Shown: one piece after another, positions 8,802-17,618 of the stretch
Layout: each line of letters begins with the position of its first letter
How positions within the stretch are numbered: position 1 is the first letter of the stretch
Assembly: GCA_964518725.1 (NCBI GenBank)
Contig: CAZFKP010000013.1
Coordinates: forward strand, 11,279-75,278
Direction of reading: 5' to 3'
DNA length: 64,000 nucleotides
DNA from: JANRKF01 sp964518725
Lineage (GTDB): Bacteria > Pseudomonadota > Alphaproteobacteria > Rickettsiales > SXRF01
The notes under the pieces: model-generated
Databases searched by the model: none
Told to the model about the DNA's origin: nothing
The model's input: the letters and a program-made list of their open reading frames with translations, nothing else
Translations under genes and position numbers: made by a program

Positions 8802-8886
8802 GCGACCATGGCGGAATTGGTAGACGCACTACCTTGAGGTGGTAGCGCCGCGAGGCGTGGAAGTTCGAGTCTTCTTGGTCGCACCA
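8802..8886 (+). tRNA. tRNA-Leu (anticodon GAG)
   Basis: The acceptor strands GCGACCA (8802-8808) and TGGTCGC (8876-8882) pair fully, followed by discriminator A and an encoded CCA. The anticodon stem CTACC/GGTAG encloses the loop TTGAGGT, giving anticodon GAG, which reads CUC (and CUU). A long variable arm follows (GCGCCGCGAGGCGT), as in type II leucine tRNAs, and GTTCGAGTC marks the T arm. Confidence 0.95.
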
Positions 8887-9473
8887 TTTTTCCTGACTCT
8901 TGTCTGCGCTACCGCTTCGCTGCTTGAGCGCTATTTACTTCCGGTTTATCCGTACCGGTGCCCGTCCTGAAGCTGAGCTTCCGTCCCAAAGCCGGAGTTA
9001 CTTCTGCGTGATTCGTGGTTCTTTCATACGCGATTCTCCCTTTCGTTAGAGCGGGGAATGATGCCGTTGCATTCAGCCTAACTGCCGCCCTCAGGGAGAG
9101 TGTCCCACGGGTTGTAAACGTCACGGAAGGGGGAATTTTAAAATATTTCCGGGAATGCCTGCTGGCATTCGCATGAAATGCGCTCATGGCTGGCTCGCGC
9201 TCCTGCGCTTGCATGACCATTCTTTTTGCTTCGCCACGGCTGATTCAGGCTACTGCCTTCATATTACAGGGTTTAGACAGATGGATTGCCGTGTCGTCTA
9301 CGCCCCCTCGCAATGACAGGTCCTTGTGTCATTGCGAGCACTTGCGAAGCAATCCATCTGTCTATCCACATATGGTCTCGCGGGCGACGGGAAGGCCGCG
9401 CTGTGAAAAAAGATGAATTCCAACCGGTGGTGGTTTAAAGTGTTGGTTTCCAATAATCCCACAGGTGCAAGCC
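8887..9473. other. 587-base gap without a confident protein gene
   Basis: The gap lies between tRNA-Leu and the HNH gene. It holds the long palindromic repeat at 9275-9363. On the minus strand it has a nine-codon mini-ORF (8998-9027, MKEPRITQK) with a strong ribosome-binding site (AAGGGAG, eight bases upstream), followed by two inverted repeats: GAAGCT/AGCTTC, and CCGGT/ACCGG around an eight-base loop. A minus-strand open frame of 103 codons (8909-9220) spans the same stretch but resembles nothing I recognise. The gap may hold a structured RNA or leader; this is inference. Confidence 0.5.
9275..9363. repeat. Large nested palindromic repeat (MITE-like)
   Basis: The outer arms AGACAGATGGATTGC (9275-9289) and GCAATCCATCTGTCT (9349-9363) are perfect inverted copies. 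Inside them TCGCAATGACA (9308-9318) pairs with TGTCATTGCGA (9327-9337). The unit resembles the dispersed CATTGCGAG...GCAATCCATCTGTC repeats I know from several alphaproteobacterial genomes. It encodes nothing and sits in the gap upstream of the HNH endonuclease gene. Confidence 0.75.
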
Positions 9474-10574
9474 ATGAATAGCCCCATTCCGCACGAAGCA
9501 AGCCGTATCGCCTACGAGCAGGCCAGGCTTTATTATGATAAGAAAATAAGCAACAAAGACGCGGTTGCGCGTATTCCGATGAAGGCGAGCACGGCGCGGA
9601 TGTTTATCAACGCCTACCGTGCCATGCGTGGCGGGCAGGTGTATAAAAACACGATCAACACCTATGCTACCCGCTATTTTCTGGAAGGCATTCATCGCGA
9701 GCAGGGGGATGCCGGGTTGATAAAAGCCCTGGCTGCTGTCGAGCAGCATATCCCCTATTATCATCAGCACAGGAACGCGTGGCTGCGTGAAATCCAAGAC
9801 TTGCATCAGGAGTTTTCGGCACGGCTGACCACATCGCCAGCACCCACAGCTACTTATGGCGGCGCCTCGCAGCCTCGTAATAAACACCCCTCGAAAACCC
9901 GCGTCCAGATAGAACTGGCGGGAACGCGCCCCGATGAGCCGCCCACCGTCCGCGAAGAAGCATTCCTGCACATGGTGTATGAGCACCACGGCATGGAGGC
10001 ATTTGAACGCGGAAATTGGGATGCGGGCAGCCTGAGGTCGGCCATGGCCAAAAACTATATGCATTACATTACTGGCGATCCTGCAAGCTTGCAGTGCGTA
10101 TTTCGCCTGAGTGAGAAATACTCTACCCTGCGCGGCCAGACCGAATCTAATCTCTTCCAAGACATTGAAGTCATCCAGCAGAAGATCAACCTGTTGCCGG
10201 TTGAGAAACAGCGGCTGATTGATGCACGGCTGGGGCAGGGGAAGTTCCGCGCCGATGTCGCACGCATTGAGAAACAATGCCGGGTGACGGGCCTCATGAA
10301 TCTCTCACTATTGACTGCAAGCCATATCAAGCCGTGGTCAGAATGTGGCGAAGGCGAACATCTGGATGGCTATAACGGCTTGTTGCTCTCGCCGCACATT
10401 GATCGGCTGTTCGACCGGGGGCATCTAAGTTTTGAGGATAATGGCGACATGCTGCTGTCGGGGGCGGCAAAGGAAGCGTTCCGCCATTGGGGCATCACCC
10501 CGCGCAACGTCGGGGCGTTTCACCCGAAGCAGGCTGCGTACCTCAGGCTTCATCGCAAGAAACGGGTGGTGTAA
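9474..10574 (+). CDS. HNH endonuclease (HNH_2 type) with unknown N-terminal domain
   Basis: The 366-residue protein has a C-terminal nuclease domain (about 265-345): CRVTGLMNLSLL, then ASHIKPWSE with the motif His, NGLLLSPHIDRLFDRG, and a downstream FEDNG. This matches the HNH_2 family of predicted DNases often found in defence or mobile contexts. The N-terminal 120 residues (helical, with YATRYFLEGI) and a middle segment (YEHHGMEAFERGNW) are not familiar to me. A GTG at 9465 is also in frame, but AGG eight bases before the ATG at 9474 supports the latter. It abuts the convergent TetR gene. A role in DNA cleavage is inferred; the substrate is unknown. Confidence 0.82.
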   Translation: MNSPIPHEASRIAYEQARLYYDKKISNKDAVARIPMKASTARMFINAYRAMRGGQVYKNTINTYATRYFLEGIHREQGDAGLIKALAAVEQHIPYYHQHRNAWLREIQDLHQEFSARLTTSPAPTATYGGASQPRNKHPSKTRVQIELAGTRPDEPPTVREEAFLHMVYEHHGMEAFERGNWDAGSLRSAMAKNYMHYITGDPASLQCVFRLSEKYSTLRGQTESNLFQDIEVIQQKINLLPVEKQRLIDARLGQGKFRADVARIEKQCRVTGLMNLSLLTASHIKPWSECGEGEHLDGYNGLLLSPHIDRLFDRGHLSFEDNGDMLLSGAAKEAFRHWGITPRNVGAFHPKQAAYLRLHRKKRVV

Positions 10575-11186
10575 TTACGCCACGCTCATCTTGGCGCCGA
10601 TCTTGCCAAGCGAAATGCGCTTGTTCGGTAGCTGATCGATGAAATGGGCGAGGCGCGCCAGCTCTTGCACCATCATCCCGGGATTCTGCAACGCCTTGGC
10701 AGCTACCGCCGATCCCTGGATGCCGCACAGGAGCTGCGCGGCATACGCCCCGGCGGTATCCTCGTGCCCAAGCTCTCGGAACTGCTCCTCTGACCATTGC
10801 AGGAAACAGTGCATCACATTCGATGCGCCTTCGGCGATGGTGCTGTTATCGGCGCTGGTATCCATGGCGATTTTCCCAACCGGACAGCCGTAGCGGGAGA
10901 ATTCCTCGCTCAACCCATCGAAGTGCTCAATGACTTTCTTGAGCCGGGTACGTGGGTCGTCATAGGTTTCATTGAGTTGCCGGAACAGGCCGACATAGTG
11001 GTCGCGGTGCAGGAGCAGGGCGGAAAGCGCCAGTTCTTCCTTGGTTTTAAAATAGTAATAGACATTGCCGATCGGAATATCGGCGTCTTTGGCAATATCG
11101 GCTAGCGACGTTGCCTCGATGCCCTTGCGGTGAAACAGGGAGGCCGCTGCGTTGATCAGCCGTTCGCGTTTGTTGATGCCGTTCAT
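10575..11186 (-). CDS. TetR/AcrR-family transcriptional regulator
   Basis: The N-terminal helix-turn-helix is clear: RERLINAAASLFHRKG, then TSLADIAKDADIPIGNVYYY and FKTKEELA. The helical C-terminal part (about residues 60-203) is the ligand and dimer domain and contains two cysteines that could bind small molecules. I chose the ATG at 11186 (203 residues) instead of an upstream in-frame codon at 11222. It is transcribed away from rimO and is convergent with the HNH gene with no gap. The target is unknown; TetR proteins most often repress adjacent genes, but neither neighbour is an obvious efflux gene. Confidence 0.88.
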   Translation of the reverse strand: MNGINKRERLINAAASLFHRKGIEATSLADIAKDADIPIGNVYYYFKTKEELALSALLLHRDHYVGLFRQLNETYDDPRTRLKKVIEHFDGLSEEFSRYGCPVGKIAMDTSADNSTIAEGASNVMHCFLQWSEEQFRELGHEDTAGAYAAQLLCGIQGSAVAAKALQNPGMMVQELARLAHFIDQLPNKRISLGKIGAKMSVA

Positions 11187-11264
11187 GGCACCTTGTTTAA
11201 AAGCTGCCAGAGCTCCCGTCAATCATTTGCTTTTAGTCCGTGGATACTGTATGACTCCCGGCCT

Positions 11265-12602
11265 ATGAGCACCACACCCCACGCCGCACCCAAGGTCGGT
11301 TTCGTCAGTCTCGGCTGCGCGAAAGCGCTCGTCGATTCCGAACGCATCCTCACGCAGCTGCGTGCGGAAGGTTATGAATTTACCAACACGCACAACGATG
11401 CCGATGTGGTGATCGTCAACACCTGCGGTTTCCTCGACACCGCGCGCGACGAATCGCTCGGTGCCATCGGCGAAGCGCTCGCCGAAAACGGTAAGGTCAT
11501 CGTCACCGGATGTCTCGGCGCAAAACCGGAAGTGATCCGCGAGAAATACCCGAACGTGCTGTCCATCACCGGCCCGGCGCAATATGAATCGGTGCTCTCT
11601 GCGGTGCATGAAGCGCTGCCGCGCATGCATGAACCGTTCATGGATCTGGTGCCCGCCGCCGGGATCAAGCTTACGCCCAAACATTACGCCTACCTCAAAA
11701 TTTCCGAGGGCTGCAATAACCGCTGCTCGTTCTGCATCATCCCCAAGCTGCGCGGCGACCTGGTCAGTCGACCGCTGGCCGATGTGCTGAAGGAAGCGGA
11801 AAACCTCGCGGCTAGCGGCGTGAAAGAACTGCTCGTCGTCTCGCAGGATACGAGCGCCTATGGTGTCGATATCAAATATAAGGACGGCGCAAAATTCCTG
11901 AACCTTGCTGAGGAACTCGGCAAGCTCGGTATTTGGGTGCGGATGCATTATGTCTACCCCTATCCGCATGTCGATGAGGTAATTCCGCTGATGGCCGAGG
12001 GAAAAATCCTGCCCTACCTCGATATCCCATTCCAGCATGCCAGCCCGCAGGTGCTGAAGAACATGCGCCGTCCGGCGAACCAGGAAAAGGTGCTGGAACG
12101 CATCGCCAAGTGGCGCAGCATTTGTCCGGATATTACGCTGCGCTCGACCTTCATTGTCGGCTTCCCCGGCGAAACGGAAGAGGATGTGGATTTTCTTCTC
12201 GACTGGCTGAAGGAAGCCAAGCTCGACCGTGTCGGCTGCTTCAAATATGAGAATGTCGCCGATGCCGATTCCGATGCGATCGCCGGGCATGTATCCGAAG
12301 AGGTGAAGCAAGACCGCTGGAACCGCTTCATGGCCGCGCAACAGAAAATCAGCAAGGCGCGCCTCAAGCGCCATGTCGGCAAAACCCTGCAGGTGCTGGT
12401 GGATAGTGTTACGCCAGAGGGCGTGCGCTCAAGTAGCGAAGCGGTAGCGCGCTATAAAGTCATTGGTCGCAGCTATGCCGATGCGCCGGAAATTGATGGT
12501 CTCGTACATATTACACCCAAAGGCCGTGTATTGGCTGGCACATTCATCAATGTTGCGATAGAAAAATCGGATGCGTACGATCTTTTCGGCACCCAAGTCT
12601 AG
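11265..12602 (+). CDS. rimO: Ribosomal protein S12 methylthiotransferase RimO
   Basis: RimO is a radical-SAM enzyme that adds a methylthio group to an aspartate of ribosomal protein S12. The N-terminal domain has three cluster-binding cysteines (SLGCAKALVDSE, NTCGFLD, VTGCLGAK). The radical-SAM motif is SEGCNNRCSFCIIP (CxxxCxxC), and a C-terminal TRAM domain ends the 445-residue protein. The true start is the ATG at 11265, since the open frame upstream has no homology. Its end overlaps the following membrane-protein gene by 32 bases if that gene starts at 12571. Confidence 0.95.
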   Translation: MSTTPHAAPKVGFVSLGCAKALVDSERILTQLRAEGYEFTNTHNDADVVIVNTCGFLDTARDESLGAIGEALAENGKVIVTGCLGAKPEVIREKYPNVLSITGPAQYESVLSAVHEALPRMHEPFMDLVPAAGIKLTPKHYAYLKISEGCNNRCSFCIIPKLRGDLVSRPLADVLKEAENLAASGVKELLVVSQDTSAYGVDIKYKDGAKFLNLAEELGKLGIWVRMHYVYPYPHVDEVIPLMAEGKILPYLDIPFQHASPQVLKNMRRPANQEKVLERIAKWRSICPDITLRSTFIVGFPGETEEDVDFLLDWLKEAKLDRVGCFKYENVADADSDAIAGHVSEEVKQDRWNRFMAAQQKISKARLKRHVGKTLQVLVDSVTPEGVRSSSEAVARYKVIGRSYADAPEIDGLVHITPKGRVLAGTFINVAIEKSDAYDLFGTQV

Positions 12603-14016
12603 CGTGCTCGCCGCCAGTGTGGTGGCGCTACTGTTGGTATGTGTGGCGCATGCGGTAGCGCAGAGTTTCCACTGGAAACTGATCCATGACGGCATCACCA
12701 TGCAATACATCGCTGCCATGATGATGCAGGGCGTGCTGCCCTACCGCGATATTTTCGACATGAATTTCCCGCTCACCTACTGGATTCACGCGCTTGGCAT
12801 GGCACTGCTCGGTAAAAGCGACATCGCCACCCGCACCTACGACCTGCTGTGGTGTTATTTCGGGAGTTTCACCGTTGCCGCCTGCATCTGGCGGCAATCG
12901 CGGGCAGCGGCGCTCGCCGCCGGGTGTTGCTTCGCATTGCTGCATGTTGCCAGCGGCTACATGAACCAGCTCCAGCGGGATTTTTTCATGGCACCGCTGC
13001 TGGTGGGCAGCCTTTTTTTCTGCCTGCGTTCGTCGCATCCGCTCATCGCTGGCCTGCTGGTCGGCGCCGCCTGCTCGATCAAGCCGGTGGCGGGAGTATT
13101 TGCGTTATTTGTTCTGCTGCTGACACCGCGACAAAGAATCGCTGATTATTTGGTCGGCGGCGCGGTGGTGCCGGTGCTCTCGTGTGCATGGATGCTGGGG
13201 CTTGGAATTTTCGACGAGTTCTGGGATATCCTCTCGAACTTTACGCTACCGATTTTTGCCAGCAGCGCCTTTGAAAATACGTTTCCATTCCGTCACGATG
13301 TTCCGGTCATCGCCGTTCTTGCCGCTATCTTCCATTTTGCTGTGTGCCGTAATCTGCTGTTCACCCGCGAGAGCCTGCTATTGCTCGCCGGGCTTGGCTA
13401 CGGCCTGCTGCATTATTACCTGCAACAGAAGGGGTATGACCAGCATCTGTACCCGTTCTGGGGCATGCTCTGCCTGATGGTGGGGATCGGCGTTGCAAAA
13501 CTTGCGGACAATCACCCGCTCGAAACGTGGTGCTGCGCTGCGGTTATTTTGATATCCATCCTCATGGTGCGCCCTGCGGCGTTTCTCTGGAAAGATGCCG
13601 GTTTTTTCAATGCGACCCCGCTGGTGGCGCGCAGCGAGCAGCTCGATGCCCAGCTTTCGCGTTACAACCTGCCACGCTCGGGAGCGCAGGTGCAGGTGTT
13701 GGAAGATGTGTTCGGCACCATGTGGCGAATGGCCTACCTGCATAACTGGAAACCGCAGATGCGTTTCATGTATCCGTTCATCCTCTATGCCGCCAAGGAC
13801 AACCCGACGATGCGCCGTTACCGCCGGGAATTCACCGTTTCCCTATTAACCTCACCACCGCGCATGATTTTGCTTTCAAGCAATAGCTGGCCGCAATATA
13901 AACAACGGGTATTTCCGGAATTCATGCAGCAGCCGGCAATGGACATCCTGCTGGAACAGCATTATTTCCCGGCAACCGGGAACCAACGAATGAGAATATG
14001 GCTCAGAAAATACTAG
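12571..14016 (+). CDS. Polytopic membrane glycosyltransferase-like protein (GT-C type)
   Basis: The 481-residue protein has around ten hydrophobic segments. After the first one comes HDGITMQYIAAMMMQG, then YRDIFDMNFPLTYWIH, the acidic first-loop pattern of GT-C glycosyltransferases that use polyprenyl-phosphate sugars. The C-terminal 130 residues are a soluble, probably periplasmic domain. An in-frame GTG at 12604, just after the rimO stop, is an alternative start. Its end overlaps the next, similar gene by 19 bases. It probably decorates a surface polymer; the sugar and acceptor are unknown. Confidence 0.75.
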   Translation: MRTIFSAPKSSVLAASVVALLLVCVAHAVAQSFHWKLIHDGITMQYIAAMMMQGVLPYRDIFDMNFPLTYWIHALGMALLGKSDIATRTYDLLWCYFGSFTVAACIWRQSRAAALAAGCCFALLHVASGYMNQLQRDFFMAPLLVGSLFFCLRSSHPLIAGLLVGAACSIKPVAGVFALFVLLLTPRQRIADYLVGGAVVPVLSCAWMLGLGIFDEFWDILSNFTLPIFASSAFENTFPFRHDVPVIAVLAAIFHFAVCRNLLFTRESLLLLAGLGYGLLHYYLQQKGYDQHLYPFWGMLCLMVGIGVAKLADNHPLETWCCAAVILISILMVRPAAFLWKDAGFFNATPLVARSEQLDAQLSRYNLPRSGAQVQVLEDVFGTMWRMAYLHNWKPQMRFMYPFILYAAKDNPTMRRYRREFTVSLLTSPPRMILLSSNSWPQYKQRVFPEFMQQPAMDILLEQHYFPATGNQRMRIWLRKY

Positions 14017-15716
14017 GTCTCTTAAAAATCTACATTCCGCTGCTGCCGGTGTTGCTGATTGGGTTGTGGCTGGCGCATGAGAATGCCTTCATGCAGGATG
14101 ACGCCTATATTTCGTATAATTATGCCAAGTGGTTCTCGCGGGGCTATGGGCTGGTATGGTATCCCGGTTCGACGGAATTCGGATACACGAATTTCCTCTA
14201 CACCTTCATGATCGGCGTGGCGATGCTGTTTCGGATCGACCCGGAAACCGCCTCAAACTGTATCAATGTCGTATCGTTCATTGGGTGCCTGATCGTTGGT
14301 TATGCCATTGCAATCCGGGTGATTAAGCATCGCGGTCTCGCCCTGTTGCCGATGTTGCTGCTCGCCACCCACCACACTTTCACCGCCTATGCGACCGGCG
14401 GCCTGGAGACCATGTGGGTGACGCTGCTTGTCACGACATTCTACTGGCAGATACTCGCATTGCCGGAACAGCCGCAGGACGAACATTATTTCCGGCTCGG
14501 CACCCTTGCGGCAATCGCGTTGCTTTCCCGGCTAGATACGGCATTGCTGCTGTTCCCGGGATATGGGTTTGTGTTGCTTGCCGGCATGCGTCGCCGCAAC
14601 CTTCGCGCCCTGATCGTGCAGCTTCTCCGCATGCGCCATGCCATCATCATTCCCGTGGTGGTCGTGATTGGGTTCATGCTCTGCTGTTTCCTTGCCTATG
14701 GTTACACGCTTCCCACCAGCTTCTATGTGAAAATGCCCGGCGAGGATAATCTGGTAAAATATGGGCTGCACTACCTTGTGCTCTATAACATGCTGCATCT
14801 CTACCTGCCGTTCATGGTGCCGGCAGTCGTGATGTATTTCTTCCTGCGCCGGCGGCATATCAGGAAATTTGGACAAGGGTTTTTCCTGCTGCTTGCCGTG
14901 CTTGCCGTGTGGCTTGCGTACCTTGTGTATGTCGGCGGGGATTTTATGGAATTCCGTTTCCTTGTGCCGGTGCTCCTCTTTTACCACCTGCTATTATTCC
15001 GCCTGCTGATCGTGTTGTTTCCAGTGCGGGGCACCTGGGTGTCGCTTGCGGTTTATTTTGCCTTTCTTGCCGGTAATTTCCTGCATGCCGAGCTGTTCGT
15101 ATCCAAGCCGGGGATACCCGATTTCAACCAGATTCCAAAACGGTTTGAATATGCATTCGTGGAAAGCACCGATACGCTGGAAGACTGGATCAGTGCGCCG
15201 AATGCCAATTGGCGGTTGGTTGGGATGCGCCTGCACGAGCTGTTTTATCGCGGCTCGCATGATGATGTAAAAATCGCGGTCGGCAATGCTGGGTTGATTC
15301 CTTACTTCTCTGATCTGCCGGCATTTGATGTGCTTGGGCTTAACTCACGTGCCACGATCAGGAATCATAATAATTCCAAGCTAAGAGCCTATTATTACGA
15401 AATCGACCGCCCGGGTCATAAAATGGTCGCCAGCGATGATTTGCTGGTAAAATATGCGGTCACGCTCAACTTCGCTTTCCCACAGGCAATGTGCAAGGAG
15501 CATGAGCGGTATATATTCTCGCCTAACGAGGCGACACTTTTCCCATTCACCCGGCACGAAACCTTGTTCATCCCATTGAATAACGGTTGTTTTGCGGTTG
15601 CGGATTACGTGACGCCCCACCCGGAAATCGAGGAGATGCTGGCCAATAAAACCATTATCCGTTACCGCGATGTCAAGAGCGTGACTGCTTGTCCGGACTG
15701 GCTGTGCCTCGAATAA
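13998..15716 (+). CDS. Polytopic membrane glycosyltransferase-like protein, AftB-like
   Basis: A 572-residue membrane protein with about ten membrane segments. The first loop has DDAYISYNYAKWFSRGYG, then VWYPGSTEFGYTNFLYTF, and later YATGGLETMW. This set resembles the GT-C family that includes mycobacterial AftB arabinofuranosyltransferases (DDAFISFRY...GLVWNPG...EGYT). The last 190 residues are soluble. It overlaps the previous GT-C gene by 19 bases and both probably act on the same glycan. Arabinose use is not implied; only the fold and membrane location are supported. Confidence 0.75.
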   Translation: MAQKILGLLKIYIPLLPVLLIGLWLAHENAFMQDDAYISYNYAKWFSRGYGLVWYPGSTEFGYTNFLYTFMIGVAMLFRIDPETASNCINVVSFIGCLIVGYAIAIRVIKHRGLALLPMLLLATHHTFTAYATGGLETMWVTLLVTTFYWQILALPEQPQDEHYFRLGTLAAIALLSRLDTALLLFPGYGFVLLAGMRRRNLRALIVQLLRMRHAIIIPVVVVIGFMLCCFLAYGYTLPTSFYVKMPGEDNLVKYGLHYLVLYNMLHLYLPFMVPAVVMYFFLRRRHIRKFGQGFFLLLAVLAVWLAYLVYVGGDFMEFRFLVPVLLFYHLLLFRLLIVLFPVRGTWVSLAVYFAFLAGNFLHAELFVSKPGIPDFNQIPKRFEYAFVESTDTLEDWISAPNANWRLVGMRLHELFYRGSHDDVKIAVGNAGLIPYFSDLPAFDVLGLNSRATIRNHNNSKLRAYYYEIDRPGHKMVASDDLLVKYAVTLNFAFPQAMCKEHERYIFSPNEATLFPFTRHETLFIPLNNGCFAVADYVTPHPEIEEMLANKTIIRYRDVKSVTACPDWLCLE

Positions 15717-15791
15717 GTGATTCAGGCTTGCACCACGCCGCCAATGGTCTATAGCTAATAGCCCTAAATTCATCCTTATTCCGGTTATTTT

Positions 15792-17612
15792 ATGCACTCC
15801 TACCGTACCCATCACTGCAACCAGCTCACCAACGCCGATGTTGGCCAAACGGTCAAACTCTCCGGCTGGGTTCACCGCAAGCGCGACCATGGCGAGCTAT
15901 TGTTTGTCGATTTGCGCGACCATTACGGCATCACGCAGCTGGTGGCGACCAGTGGCGGCAAGCATTTTTCGGCACTCACCGAGGTGAAGCTCGAAAGTGT
16001 TATCACCGTGTCGGGCAAGGTGGTGGCGCGGGCGCCTGAAACCATCAATAAAGAACTCCCTACCGGCGAAATCGAACTGCATGTTGACGAGTACAAGCTG
16101 GAATCAGCTGCCGAGCCGCTGCCGTTGCAGGTCAATGCCGACCGCGAGCAACCGGAAGAAACCCGCCTCAAATACCGCTTCCTGGATTTGCGCCGCGAGA
16201 AGCTGCATAAAAACATTCTGCTCCGCTCGCAGGTGATCGCCAGTCTCCGCAAACGCATGACGGCAGCTGGGTTCAATGAATTCCAGACTCCCATTCTCAC
16301 TGCTTCCAGCCCGGAAGGCGCCCGCGACTATCTGGTGCCGAGTCGCATCCATCCCGGCAAGTTCTATGCGTTGCCGCAAGCACCGCAGCAGTTCAAACAA
16401 TTGCTGATGGTATCGGGCTTCGACAAATACTTCCAGATTGCGCCCTGCTTCCGGGATGAGGACGGCAGGGCCGACCGCAGCCCTGGCGAATTCTACCAGC
16501 TTGATATTGAGATGAGTTTCGTGACGCAGGATGATGTGTTCGCTGCCATCGAACCCGTGCTCGAAGGCGTGTTCAAGGAATTCGGCACGAAAGAAGTCAC
16601 TCCCGCGCCGTTCAAGCGCATCACTTACGCCGAGGCGATGCTGAAATACGGTAGTGATAAACCCGATACCCGAAACCCGCTGGTCATTTCGGATGTCACT
16701 GACGTGTGGCGCGGCTCCGGCTTCGGCATTTTCAATAAAGTGATCGAAGGCGGTGGCGTAGTGCGTGCAATACCCGCCCCCGGTTGCGCCGATAAGCCCA
16801 GGAGCTTCTTCGATAACATGATTGAGTTCGCCAAGCTGCAAGGCGCGCAGGGTCTGGCTTATATCGGTTTCGATGCCAATGATGAACCCAAAGGCCCGAT
16901 TGCAAAATTTCTTGCTCCCGAAAAACTCGCCGAGCTGAAGAAAACTGCTGGCTTGAAACCGGGCGATGCGGTCTTCTTCTCCAGCGGCACGCCGCTTTCC
17001 GCCGCCAAACTTGCCGGTGCGGTGCGTACGCATCTCGGCAACGAACTTGGCCTCATCAAGCAGGGCGTGTATGAATTCCTGTGGGTTGTCGATTTCCCGT
17101 ATTTCGAATATGATGAAGACGAAAAGAAAATTATCTTTTCGCACAATCCATTCTCAATGCCCCAGGGGGGTATGGAAGCGTTGCTCACCAAGGATCCGCT
17201 CTCCATCCTCGCTTATCAGTATGACATCGTCTGCAACGGGGTGGAGCTTTCCTCCGGCGCGATCCGTAACCACAAGCCAGACATCATGTATAAGGCGTTC
17301 GAGATCGCCGGATATGGCCCCGAAGTGGTGGATAAAAAATTCGGCGGCATGATCTCGGCCTTCAAGTTCGGCGCGCCGCCGCACGGTGGGCTTGCCCCGG
17401 GCGTCGACCGCATGGTGATGCTGTTGGCCGACGAACCGAACATCCGCGAAGTCATTGCCTTCCCGATGAACCAGAAAGCGGAAGATCTGCTGATGCAGGC
17501 GCCAAACGTGGCCGAAGATAAGCAGCTCCGCGAGTTGCATTTGCAGCTCTCGCCAAAAGCGCTGAAAACTTTGGCGGAAGAGAAAGAACAGAACAAGGGC
17601 GAGGCGGCATAA
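15792..17612 (+). CDS. aspS: Aspartyl-tRNA synthetase
   Basis: The enzyme charges tRNA-Asp and, in many alphaproteobacteria that use GatCAB, probably tRNA-Asn as well. At 606 residues it is the bacterial type. It has the N-terminal OB-fold (GWVHRKRDHGELLFVDLRDH), class II motif 2 (CFRDEDGRADRSPGEFYQLD), the GAD insertion domain (about 280-430) and motif 3 (GAPPHGGLAPGVDRMVMLL). No strong ribosome-binding site is seen before the ATG at 15792. The unknown gene at 17619 starts 7 bases after the stop. Confidence 0.97.
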   Translation: MHSYRTHHCNQLTNADVGQTVKLSGWVHRKRDHGELLFVDLRDHYGITQLVATSGGKHFSALTEVKLESVITVSGKVVARAPETINKELPTGEIELHVDEYKLESAAEPLPLQVNADREQPEETRLKYRFLDLRREKLHKNILLRSQVIASLRKRMTAAGFNEFQTPILTASSPEGARDYLVPSRIHPGKFYALPQAPQQFKQLLMVSGFDKYFQIAPCFRDEDGRADRSPGEFYQLDIEMSFVTQDDVFAAIEPVLEGVFKEFGTKEVTPAPFKRITYAEAMLKYGSDKPDTRNPLVISDVTDVWRGSGFGIFNKVIEGGGVVRAIPAPGCADKPRSFFDNMIEFAKLQGAQGLAYIGFDANDEPKGPIAKFLAPEKLAELKKTAGLKPGDAVFFSSGTPLSAAKLAGAVRTHLGNELGLIKQGVYEFLWVVDFPYFEYDEDEKKIIFSHNPFSMPQGGMEALLTKDPLSILAYQYDIVCNGVELSSGAIRNHKPDIMYKAFEIAGYGPEVVDKKFGGMISAFKFGAPPHGGLAPGVDRMVMLLADEPNIREVIAFPMNQKAEDLLMQAPNVAEDKQLRELHLQLSPKALKTLAEEKEQNKGEAA

Positions 17613-17618
17613 GAGGAA

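Noticed and set aside
8909..9220. A 103-codon minus-strand open frame beside tRNA-Leu
   Set aside because: It has no recognisable family, spans inverted repeats and contains the mini-ORF in another frame. I could not support it as a protein gene and described the stretch as a gap.
8887..9473. Two-piece tmRNA or SRP RNA in the gap
   Set aside because: No tag-peptide frame (AND...LAA type) and no GGAAGGAAGCA-type SRP loop are visible on either strand.
12571..15716. Classical ArnT or PMT assignment for the GT-C genes
   Set aside because: Only the general GT-C pattern is visible; the sequences do not match either family closely enough to name a substrate.
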